Positions 10,093-17,092 of a DNA stretch of 34,874 nucleotides are shown here, one piece after another. Both the position numbers and the translations under genes were made by a program. Positions within the stretch are counted from its first letter, which is position 1, and every line of letters begins with the position of its first letter. The DNA comes from JBOGIG01 sp050742455 (GTDB lineage Bacteria > Actinomycetota > Acidimicrobiia > Acidimicrobiales > JBOGIG01), in NCBI GenBank assembly GCA_050742455.1, contig JBOGIG010000099.1:1-34874 (forward strand). The letters run 5' to 3'. A model generated the notes under the pieces. That model was given only the letters and a program-made list of their open reading frames with translations, did no database searches and had not been told where the DNA came from.

Positions 10093-11880
10093 ATGAGGTC
10101 AGGGCCACCAGACCAACACGGCGTCGGGCCTGGGGACGAGGACCCGGGGTTGGACCGGCGGGCCGCTCTGGCCCGGCTGGGCCGGGAGACCTTCGACCTG
10201 GTGGTCATCGGGGGCGGGATCACCGGCGCCGGAGTGGCCCTCGATGCGGCTGCGCGAGGTTTGAACACGGCCCTGGTCGAACGGTTCGATCTGGCCTCGG
10301 GCACCTCGTCAAAGTCGTCCAAGATGGTCCACGGCGGCCTGCGCTACCTCCAACAGCATGAGTTCCGGTTGGTCTATGAGAACCTTCATGAGCGCCAGCG
10401 CCTGTTGGTGAACGCCCCACACCTGGTCGAACCGCTTCCCTTCCTGATTCCCATGTTCGGTTCGGCCGGAGTAGTCAACACCACCGTCGCAAAGACATAC
10501 TCCACCGCGTTGTGGCTCTACGACATAACCGGAGGTTGGCGCATAGGCAAGCGCCACCGCCGTCTGAGCGTCGATCAGGTCCTCGATCACATGCCCGCCC
10601 TGCGGGCCGACCGCCTGACTTCGGGCTTTTTGTACTACGACGCCCGAGCCGATGACGCCCGACTAACCCTCACGGTGGCCCTGTCCGCTGCGGCTCGGGG
10701 CGCGGCGATTGCCACCTACTCCCCCGTGGTGTCCATCATCAAGGACAAGGCGGGAAAGGTGGCCGGGGTGCAGATCACGCCCCATGATGTAGGCGACGGG
10801 CGAGACGGTGGGGCAGCCGAGGGGCGGGGCGGTGGGGAGGGCGACGGATCCACCATCACCGTTCGGACCCGCAGCGTTGTCAACGCCGCCGGAGTATGGG
10901 CCGACGACATACGAGAACTGGACGAGGGAGTCCACCCCAGATCCATCCGCCCGGCCAAGGGCGTCCACATCACAGTGGCCTCGTCCAAGCTCGCCTGTGA
11001 CGTGGCCGCCGTGATCCCGGTGCCTCATGATCGTCGGTCCATCTTCGTGGTTCCCTGGGGGAACGAGGTCTACCTGGGCACGACCGACACCGACTACGGC
11101 GGGCCCCTGGAGGATCCCGAGTGCACCCCCGAGGACGTCGAGTACATTCTCGGGGCGGTCAACGCTTTTGTGACCAAACCCATCGAGGCGGCCGATGTCA
11201 CCGGAACCTGGGCCGGGTTGCGCCCGTTGGCGGCCCCCAAGGAGGGAGGAGCCGTCGATCCCGGCTCCCGCACTGCCGACCTGTCCCGGCGCCACCGGGT
11301 TCGGGTATCTTCATCGGGATTGGTTAGCATCACCGGGGGAAAGTTGACCACCTATCGCGCCATGGCCGCCGACGCCACCGACGCCGCCGTGGCCCAACTG
11401 CGATCGGGGCATCGCCCCCTCCACTCAGGGCGAAGCCGGACCAAGAAGTTGCCCTTGTGGGGAGCAGAGGGAACGGCTCAGTTGCGTCGACCTGACGCCG
11501 CCCGGGACCACGGCATCGACGCTGAACTGTTGGAACACCTCGTATCGCGCTACGGAGGCCATGCTCTGGCCGTGGCCCGACTCATCAACTCCGAGGCGGC
11601 CTGGAGCCTGCGCCTGATTCCGGGACAGCCCTACCGGGCTGGGGAGGTGATCTGGTCGGTTCGCCGCGAGATGGCCCAGACCGTGGCCGATGTGTTGGCC
11701 CGGCGCACCCGGGCCCTCCTGCACGACCGCCTCGGCGCCCTCCGCGCCGCGCCACAGGTCGCCGAACTGATGGGCGCTGAGCTGAACTGGGATGTCGAAG
11801 AGCAGGCCCGCCAGGTGAAGGACTTCTCCGAAATGGCCCAACGGGAGGCCCGGGCTGCGGGGCCGACGGGAGGGCCATGA
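10093..11880 (+). CDS. glpD: Glycerol-3-phosphate dehydrogenase (FAD-dependent, aerobic type)
   Basis: A 595-residue flavoenzyme oxidising sn-glycerol 3-phosphate to dihydroxyacetone phosphate and passing electrons to quinone at the membrane. Seen: the dinucleotide-binding motif DLVVIGGGITGAGVALDAA (residues 35-53) and the GlpD signature SGTSSKSSKMVHGGLRYL just after it. Further on are FVVPWGNEVYLGTTDTDY, the substrate region TGTWAGLRPLA, and SITGGKLTTYR, followed by the C-terminal helical domain. It carries an extra acidic/Gly-rich N-terminus of about 30 residues and a Gly-rich insert near residues 235-255. It heads a plus-strand operon and overlaps the next gene by 4 bp (ATGA). Divergent from perR. 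Confidence 0.96.
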   Translation: MRSGPPDQHGVGPGDEDPGLDRRAALARLGRETFDLVVIGGGITGAGVALDAAARGLNTALVERFDLASGTSSKSSKMVHGGLRYLQQHEFRLVYENLHERQRLLVNAPHLVEPLPFLIPMFGSAGVVNTTVAKTYSTALWLYDITGGWRIGKRHRRLSVDQVLDHMPALRADRLTSGFLYYDARADDARLTLTVALSAAARGAAIATYSPVVSIIKDKAGKVAGVQITPHDVGDGRDGGAAEGRGGGEGDGSTITVRTRSVVNAAGVWADDIRELDEGVHPRSIRPAKGVHITVASSKLACDVAAVIPVPHDRRSIFVVPWGNEVYLGTTDTDYGGPLEDPECTPEDVEYILGAVNAFVTKPIEAADVTGTWAGLRPLAAPKEGGAVDPGSRTADLSRRHRVRVSSSGLVSITGGKLTTYRAMAADATDAAVAQLRSGHRPLHSGRSRTKKLPLWGAEGTAQLRRPDAARDHGIDAELLEHLVSRYGGHALAVARLINSEAAWSLRLIPGQPYRAGEVIWSVRREMAQTVADVLARRTRALLHDRLGALRAAPQVAELMGAELNWDVEEQARQVKDFSEMAQREARAAGPTGGP

Positions 11881-13388
11881 CCACCACCCCCACTCCGCCC
11901 ATTGCGTTCGCCTCTGGAACCGGCCCCATCACGTCAAGGCTGGGCGGACCTCTTCGTTCCATGTCCGAGGCCACGCTTGGCCGCCTGCGGGGGGTTTGCC
12001 AAATAGTCGACACAGATGAGGGCTCACGAGCCGAATCGGGACGGGACTGGTGGCCCCTGGCCCTGCGCTGGGCCCTCCGGGGTCAGGTCCCAGCTCAGCC
12101 CGCCGCCGTGGCCCGGCCGACTGACACGGCGGAAGTCGCGGCCATCATGGCCATCTGTTCGGAAGAACAGATCCCGGTCACGGCCAGCGCCGGGCGCAGC
12201 GGGGTATGCGGGGGAAGCGTGCCCGTCTTCGGCGGCTTGTCCCTGGACCTGTGCGGCCTGACCGGGCTTACCGCCGTGGACAACGAGGACCTCGTGATCC
12301 GAGTAGGGGCCGGAACCTTTGGACCGGATCTGGAGTCCGAGCTGAACGATTCTCACGGCCTTACCTTGGGCCACTGGCCCCAGTCAATGGACCTGTCCAC
12401 GGTGGGGGGATGGCTGGCCTGTAGGTCGGCGGGACAGTACTCGACCCGCTACGGCAAGATCGAGGACATGGTCCGGGGCCTGGAAGTGGTCCTGGCCGAC
12501 GGCGAGGTCATCCGCACTGGAGGGCACGGCCCTCGCTCGGCCATGGGGCCGGACCTGACCCAGGTCTTCGTGGGCAGCGAGGGAACCCTAGGAGTGATCA
12601 CCGGCGCCAGCCTGCTGGTCCACCCCCGACCCCCCGCCGAGCTCCGGTCGGCCTGGGGTTTTTCGACCTTCGCCGAAGGGCTGGAGGCATGCCGGACCAT
12701 CATGCGCCGCGGGGCCACTCCCGCCGTCCTGCGCCTATACGACCAGGTCGAGACCAAGCGGAGCTTCGACGTGGACGGGACCTGCGCCCTCATAGTCCTC
12801 GACGAGGGAGACGGGGACCTGGTGGCCGCCACCATGGGGGTGGTGGCCGAACAATGCCGAGGAGCCCACACCCTCGATGTGGGACTGGTCGAACACTGGA
12901 TGGGTCACCGAAACGATGTCTCGGCCCTGGCCTCGCTGTACCAGCACGGGATCGTGGTCGACACCATCGAGGTCTGCGCCCCCTGGTCGAAGCTGGCCGG
13001 GCTCTATGGCGGCGTTGTCGAAGGGCTTGGCACCGTCGAAGGCCTGCTGGCCTGCTCGGCCCACCAGTCCCACGCCTACGTAGATGGGGCCTGCCTGTAC
13101 TTCACCTTCGCCGGGCGCACCTCGGATCCCGATGACGACGACTGGGCCGAGAGCTTCTACCGGCTGTGCTGGTCCCGGGTAATGGCCGCCACCATGGCGG
13201 CGGGCGGGTCGATCAGCCACCATCACGGCATCGGTCTGGTTCGCTCGGGGTACATGTCCGACGCCCTGGGGTCGGGATTCGCCGTGCTGGGATCGATCAA
13301 GCAGGCACTCGACCCCAAGGGCATCCTCAACCCCGGGAAGCTGGGACTGGATTCGAGCTTCGGCCCACAGGTCTGGCCGGCCCCGTGA
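11877..13388 (+). CDS. FAD-binding oxidase of the VAO/PCMH family, alkyldihydroxyacetonephosphate synthase-like
   Basis: A 503-residue flavoprotein. Seen: an N-terminal PCMH FAD domain (PTDTAEVAAIMAICSEEQIPV, SAGRSGVCGG, then GHWPQSMDLSTVGGW). The stretch CRSAGQYSTRYGKIEDMVRG is strongly reminiscent of AGPS-type enzymes, and the C-terminal HHHGIG near residue 450 matches the His cluster of the alkyl-DHAP synthase active site. It lies between glpD and glpK with 4-bp overlaps on both sides, so all three are likely co-translated. Known: AGPS exchanges the acyl group of acyl-DHAP for a fatty alcohol in ether-lipid synthesis, and actinobacterial homologues are mostly uncharacterised. GlpD would supply DHAP. 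A 2-hydroxyacid or glycolate oxidase role is the main alternative. Confidence 0.85.
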   Translation: MTTTPTPPIAFASGTGPITSRLGGPLRSMSEATLGRLRGVCQIVDTDEGSRAESGRDWWPLALRWALRGQVPAQPAAVARPTDTAEVAAIMAICSEEQIPVTASAGRSGVCGGSVPVFGGLSLDLCGLTGLTAVDNEDLVIRVGAGTFGPDLESELNDSHGLTLGHWPQSMDLSTVGGWLACRSAGQYSTRYGKIEDMVRGLEVVLADGEVIRTGGHGPRSAMGPDLTQVFVGSEGTLGVITGASLLVHPRPPAELRSAWGFSTFAEGLEACRTIMRRGATPAVLRLYDQVETKRSFDVDGTCALIVLDEGDGDLVAATMGVVAEQCRGAHTLDVGLVEHWMGHRNDVSALASLYQHGIVVDTIEVCAPWSKLAGLYGGVVEGLGTVEGLLACSAHQSHAYVDGACLYFTFAGRTSDPDDDDWAESFYRLCWSRVMAATMAAGGSISHHHGIGLVRSGYMSDALGSGFAVLGSIKQALDPKGILNPGKLGLDSSFGPQVWPAP

Positions 13389-14827
13389 CCATCCTCGTCA
13401 TCGACGTGGGCACCAGCGGGGTCCGAGCCGGGATCGTCAGCTCCGACTCGACCATTTCCCACATCTGTCACCGGCCATTGCCCCCGTCGTCTCCTGCTCC
13501 CGGGCTGGTGGAGTTCGACGCCACAGTCATGGCCGCGGCCGCCCTGGAGGTGGCAGCCGAGGCTTTGGCAAAGGGCGGCCCGGTCCAGGGCGTGGGGATC
13601 GCCAACCAGCGGGCGTCGACGGTGGTGTGGGACCGGGCCACCGGTCGGCCGGTGGCCCCGGCATTGGGCTGGCAGGACCTGCGTACTGTCGGGACATGCC
13701 TGGCGCTCCAGGACCAGGGCCTGCGCCTGGCCCCCAATGCCTCGGCCACCAAGGTCTCGGCGATCCTCGACCAGGTCGACGCCGACCGAACCAAGGATCT
13801 GTGCTTTGGCACCGTGGACGCCTGGTTGGTGTGGAATCTTTCGGGGGGACGCAATCACATCACCGATGCCTCCAACGCCGCGGTCACCGGCATGGTCAGC
13901 CCGGGAGCCACCGAATGGTCGGAGCGTGTCATCGACGTCCTTCGCATACCCCGCTCCTGCCTCCCCCGCATAGTGGATTCGTCAGGGGAATTGGCCGAGG
14001 CCAGCGCCCTGGAAGGAGCGCCGCCCATCCTGGGGATCGCCGGGGACCAGCAGGCCTCGCTCCTGGGCCAGGGATGCACCGCCCCGGGATTGGCCAAGGC
14101 CACCTTCGGCACCGGCGGGATGCTGGATGCCTGCGTTGGACCGGTCCGCCCCGACTTCGAGGTCAGAGGCGGGGGCGGTACGTTTCCCATCGTGGCTTGG
14201 CGAATCGGAAACGCGCTCACGTGGGGCATCGAGGCCATCATGCTCTCGGCTGGAACGGCGGTGGACTGGCTGCGAGACGACCTCGGTCTGATCGCCCAGT
14301 CGGCCGACTCCGATGCCCTGGCCGCTTCGGTGGAATCGACCGGGGACGTGTGGTTCGTGCCCGCCCTGTTGGGCCTGGGCACCCCGGTATGGGACTTCGG
14401 AGCTCGGGGAGCGCTCCTCGGCCTGACCCGCGGCACGGGGCGGGCCGAAGTGGCCCGGGCCGTTCTGGAAGGAGTGGCCCACCGGGGCGTTGACCTCCTG
14501 GAGGCAGCGGAGGCCGACGGCGGCATCTCCATCCCGAGCCTGCGGGTGGACGGTGGCATGAGCGCCAACGCCACCTTCCTCAGGGCCCTGGCCGACGCGG
14601 CCCAGCGCCCCATCGAAGTGTCGCCCGTTCTCGAGGCCACCACCCTCGGCGCGGCCTACCTGGCCGGGCTGGCGCTCGGCACGTGGGACGGCCCCGATGA
14701 CGTGGCCGCCGCCTGGAAGCCCAAGGCCGTTATCGAGCCGTCCGGTCCGCCTCGCCGGGAGCGCTGGTTGGAAGCAAGGCGGCGGTCCGAGAAGACCATC
14801 CCCGAGCTTTCGGCCCTGGACTTTTGA
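13385..14827 (+). CDS. glpK: FGGY-family carbohydrate kinase, probably glycerol kinase
   Basis: A 480-residue sugar/polyol kinase, probably phosphorylating glycerol with ATP to feed GlpD. Seen: the N-terminal phosphate loop VIDVGTSGVRAGIV, GIANQRASTVVWDRATG near residue 75, and the FGGY-type TVDAWLVWNLSGG with TDASNA following. GIAGDQQASLLGQGC, TFGTGGMLDAC and the C-terminal LRVDGGMSANATFLR are also present. The start is GTG at 13385, overlapping the preceding stop as GTGA; an upstream in-frame extension to 13166 is antisense or overlap noise. At 480 residues it is slightly shorter than typical GlpK (~500). Operon context with glpD supports glycerol; another polyol is possible. The stop codon lies in the first unit of a 24-bp tandem repeat. 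Confidence 0.88.
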   Translation: MTILVIDVGTSGVRAGIVSSDSTISHICHRPLPPSSPAPGLVEFDATVMAAAALEVAAEALAKGGPVQGVGIANQRASTVVWDRATGRPVAPALGWQDLRTVGTCLALQDQGLRLAPNASATKVSAILDQVDADRTKDLCFGTVDAWLVWNLSGGRNHITDASNAAVTGMVSPGATEWSERVIDVLRIPRSCLPRIVDSSGELAEASALEGAPPILGIAGDQQASLLGQGCTAPGLAKATFGTGGMLDACVGPVRPDFEVRGGGGTFPIVAWRIGNALTWGIEAIMLSAGTAVDWLRDDLGLIAQSADSDALAASVESTGDVWFVPALLGLGTPVWDFGARGALLGLTRGTGRAEVARAVLEGVAHRGVDLLEAAEADGGISIPSLRVDGGMSANATFLRALADAAQRPIEVSPVLEATTLGAAYLAGLALGTWDGPDDVAAAWKPKAVIEPSGPPRRERWLEARRRSEKTIPELSALDF

Positions 14828-14918
14828 ACGCCGGTTGCCCTGTACCTTTGAACGCCGCCGGCCTTGTACTTTTGATCGCCCCCGGCCTTGTATTTTTGAA
14901 CGCCGCCGGCCTTGTGCG
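14823..14918. repeat. Four 24-bp tandem repeats spanning the glpK stop codon and the rnpB upstream region
   Basis: Four units starting at 14823, 14847, 14871 and 14895 with an exact 24-bp period and a core close to TTTGAACGCCGCCGGCC followed by TTGTA. The first unit holds the glpK TGA. Because 24 is a multiple of three, each unit repeats an in-frame TGA, so there are four tandem stop codons. The array ends about 12 bp before the rnpB P1 strand, so the rnpB promoter must lie in or overlap it. TTGAAC and TTGTAT/TTGTAC elements recur in most units. Confidence 0.92.
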
Positions 14919-14929
14919 AGGATGGCGGT

Positions 14930-15317
14930 GACGGTGAGTCGGCCGGGTGACCGCGGACCGGTCCGTTCGCAAGGACGGGTTCCGGTTCGAGGAAGGTCGG
15001 GGCTCCATAGGGCAGGGTGCTGGCTAACGGCCAGTCAGGGCGACCTGAAGGAAAGTGCCACAGAAAACAAACCGCCGATGACGGGATTACCCGCACAGGC
15101 AAGGTTGAAACGGTGCGGTAAGAGCGCACCAGCGGCCGGGGCGACTCGGCCGGCTAGGTAAACCCCACCCGGAGCAAGGCCAAATGTGGGACAGGCTGCC
15201 CGCCTGATGCCCTCGGGCATCATCCCCAGGTAGGCCGCATAGATGGATGGTCACCCAGGTGTACCGACTCCGGTCGGGACACCGGACAGAACCCCGCCTA
15301 CAGGCCGACTCACCGTT
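14930..15317 (+). ncRNA. rnpB: RNase P RNA (bacterial class A)
   Basis: Catalytic RNA of RNase P, which matures tRNA 5' ends. Seen: the P1 helix is formed by 14931-14944 (ACGGTGAGTCGGCC) and its exact complement at 15303-15316. The conserved core elements appear in order: GAGGAAGGTCGGGGCTCC (14989-15006), GAAAGTGCCACAGAAAAC (15050-15067), GGTAAGAGCGCACCAGC (15117-15133) and ACAGAACCCCGCCTACAGG (15286-15304). The length of about 388 nt fits actinobacterial type A molecules. The exact 5' and 3' ends are estimated from P1. It lies between glpK and the convergent crotonase gene. No clear intrinsic terminator follows before 15355. Confidence 0.97.
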
Positions 15318-15354
15318 CTTTACCTGATCACGTGCGTGGGCGGACGGTTCGCCT

Positions 15355-16143
15355 TCAAGCGAAATGAGGCGGGCGTTTCTCCCTGAGCGCCGCTACACCC
15401 TCTCGGATGTCGGGACCCATGAAACCGAGCATCTCGTACGCCGCTGACTGGTCGAAGATGGGGCCGGCCGCCTTCATCCAGTTGTTTAGAGCCCGCTTGG
15501 TCCAGCGAACCGCCAACTGGGAACCAGCAGCCAGTTTGGCGGCCACAGCTAGAGCCTCGTCCAGTACCTGGTCTCGGGGAAGTGCCTTGGTCACCATGCC
15601 GATCCGTTCTGCCTCGATCCCGTCGATCATTTCGCCGGTCAGGAGGTAGTACCGAGCCTTGGCCATACCGGCCAGCAGCGGCCAGATGATAGCGGCGTGA
15701 TCGCCGGCGGCGACGCCCAGCTTCACGTGGCCATCGCCCAGGCGAGCATCTTGGGCACAGATCGAGATATCGGCCAGAAGCGCCACCACGAGGCCGGCGC
15801 CCACGGCAACCCCATTTATCGCCGACACCACCGGTTTGTCGCAATTGATCATGTTGTAGACGAGATCGCTCATCTCGCGCAGCATGTGAGCCACCCGATC
15901 GTGATCACCCATCATGCGTTCCACCATGGCCAGATCTCCACCAGCCGAGAATGCCTTGCCCGCGCCGGTCACCACCGCCACCCTGGTCTGGGCGTCCTTC
16001 GATATGTCGGTCCACACTCGAGCCAATTCGGAGTGCATGACCTCGTCGGCGGCGTTGTATTTCGCGGGCTGGTCGAGGGTTACGAGCAGGATGTCATCCT
16101 GGGGTCGGGCGAACGTCAATTGTTGGTAGTCAGAGAATTCCAT
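15355..16143 (-). CDS. Enoyl-CoA hydratase/isomerase (crotonase) family protein with non-canonical active site
   Basis: A 262-residue crotonase-fold protein. Seen: the oxyanion-hole segments GKAFSAGGDLAMVE (residues 62-75) and NGVAVGAGLVVALLADI (110-126), then LGDGHVKLGVAAGDHAAIIWPLL (135-157). In rat enoyl-CoA hydratase the catalytic glutamates lie in CELA and QPEI. The equivalent positions here are V119 and H139, so both are replaced and water addition by the classical mechanism is unlikely. CoA-thioester binding should be retained. It may be an isomerase, hydrolase or another activity of the superfamily. No fatty-acid oxidation partners adjoin it; the 3' end converges on rnpB. Confidence 0.85.
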   Translation of the reverse strand: MEFSDYQQLTFARPQDDILLVTLDQPAKYNAADEVMHSELARVWTDISKDAQTRVAVVTGAGKAFSAGGDLAMVERMMGDHDRVAHMLREMSDLVYNMINCDKPVVSAINGVAVGAGLVVALLADISICAQDARLGDGHVKLGVAAGDHAAIIWPLLAGMAKARYYLLTGEMIDGIEAERIGMVTKALPRDQVLDEALAVAAKLAAGSQLAVRWTKRALNNWMKAAGPIFDQSAAYEMLGFMGPDIREGVAALREKRPPHFA

Positions 16144-16189
16144 TCGCAGATCCTTACCCTCGGTTCGACCATACCGGGGAGGAGGCAGC

Positions 16190-16252
16190 GCGATCCAACC
16201 TGGGTTGATGGCGATCCAACCTGGGTTGATGGCGATCTAACCTGGGTTGATG
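16190..16252. repeat. Three 21-bp tandem repeats containing the start-codon region of the PIG-L gene
   Basis: Units at 16190-16210, 16211-16231 and 16232-16252, the first two identical and the third with a single C-to-T change; a degenerate fourth follows inside the gene. Each unit ends in GGGTTGATG, so the TTG-ATG initiation region of the downstream gene is repeated in frame. The C-to-T change in unit three makes a TAA stop, which cuts the upstream ATGs off from the gene. Confidence 0.92.
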
Positions 16253-17092
16253 GCGATTCTCACCTTGATGGCGGTGCACGCCCATCCTGACGACGAGGCC
16301 CTGAGCACCGGCGGGATCTTGGCTCTGTACGCCCGCCAAGGCATCCGTACCGTCCTGGTGACCTGTACCGACGGAGGGTGCGGCGATGGGGCCGACGGTG
16401 CCAAGCCCGATCAGCCCGGCTTTGATCGCGCCCAGGTGGTAACGGCAAGGCAACAGGAGCTGACCCAGAGTGCCTCCGTGCTCGGCATAACCGACTTGGA
16501 ATCGCTCGGATATCCCGACAGCGGGATGATGGGCTGGCCCCAAAATGACGCCCAGGGATCGTTTTGGACTACGCCGGTCGACGAGGCGGCGTCGAGACTG
16601 GCTGAATTGATGTGCCAGTACCGGCCCCAGGTCGTGGTCACCTACGACGCCAATGGGTTTTACGGGCACCCTGATCACATCCAAGCACATCGCATCACGA
16701 TGCGAGCTGCCGCATCGACCGGCGTTCCCGACAAGGTGTACTTCACCGCCGTACCCAAATCCGCAATGGCTGATTTCGCCGAGCGCATCAGAGAGCTGGG
16801 ACTCGATCCGAGCCAAGGCGATGCCGCCGGAAACAGCACCCCTGAACCGGTCCCGGAGCCGGAATGGGGCACTCCCGACGACGAGATCACGACCCGGATC
16901 GATGTTTCGTCCGTCTCGGACCACAAGTTCGACTCGTTACTGGCCCACGCCAGCCAGTCCGACAACATCTTCTTCCTTAAGATGGGGCGTACCGCCTTCA
17001 GCGAGATCATGGGGTCCGAAACATTCGTCCGGGCCATGGACCGGAGTGGAGCTCCTACTCCGGAGGATGATCTATTTGCGGGCCTACGCTGA
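16250..17092 (+). CDS. PIG-L/LmbE family deacetylase, MshB/Mca-like
   Basis: A 280-residue zinc-dependent N-acetylglucosamine-type deacetylase. Seen: the metal motif AHPDDE at residues 11-16 (H12, D15) and GHPDHIQAH near 139-147 supplying the third His ligand. The C-terminal EDDLFAGL resembles mycothiol-pathway members. Known: MshB deacetylates GlcNAc-inositol in mycothiol synthesis and Mca cleaves mycothiol S-conjugates; either role would fit an actinobacterium, but a glycolipid deacetylase is also possible. The ATG at 16250 is chosen; TTG 16247 and ATG 16268 are alternatives, and the Shine-Dalgarno is poor. The start lies at the end of three 21-bp repeats. Its 3' end overlaps the membrane-protein gene by up to 26 bp, pointing to co-expression. 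Confidence 0.87.
   Translation: MAILTLMAVHAHPDDEALSTGGILALYARQGIRTVLVTCTDGGCGDGADGAKPDQPGFDRAQVVTARQQELTQSASVLGITDLESLGYPDSGMMGWPQNDAQGSFWTTPVDEAASRLAELMCQYRPQVVVTYDANGFYGHPDHIQAHRITMRAAASTGVPDKVYFTAVPKSAMADFAERIRELGLDPSQGDAAGNSTPEPVPEPEWGTPDDEITTRIDVSSVSDHKFDSLLAHASQSDNIFFLKMGRTAFSEIMGSETFVRAMDRSGAPTPEDDLFAGLR

Noticed and set aside
14826..14838. SOS (LexA) box GAAC-N4-GTTC in the first 24-bp unit
   Set aside because: Only the first unit comes near (GAACGCCGGTTG, last base wrong) and the other units diverge further.
14823..14918. CRISPR array
   Set aside because: Units are contiguous without unique spacers, so it is a simple tandem repeat.
14656..15161. Open frames across the rnpB region on both strands
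   Set aside because: They run through structured RNA and repeats; the conserved RNase P RNA core explains the sequence.
16653..17066. Upstream extension of the membrane-protein frame
   Set aside because: It overlaps the PIG-L catalytic region and has Ser/Pro/Arg-rich noise composition; good starts exist at 17067 or 17076.
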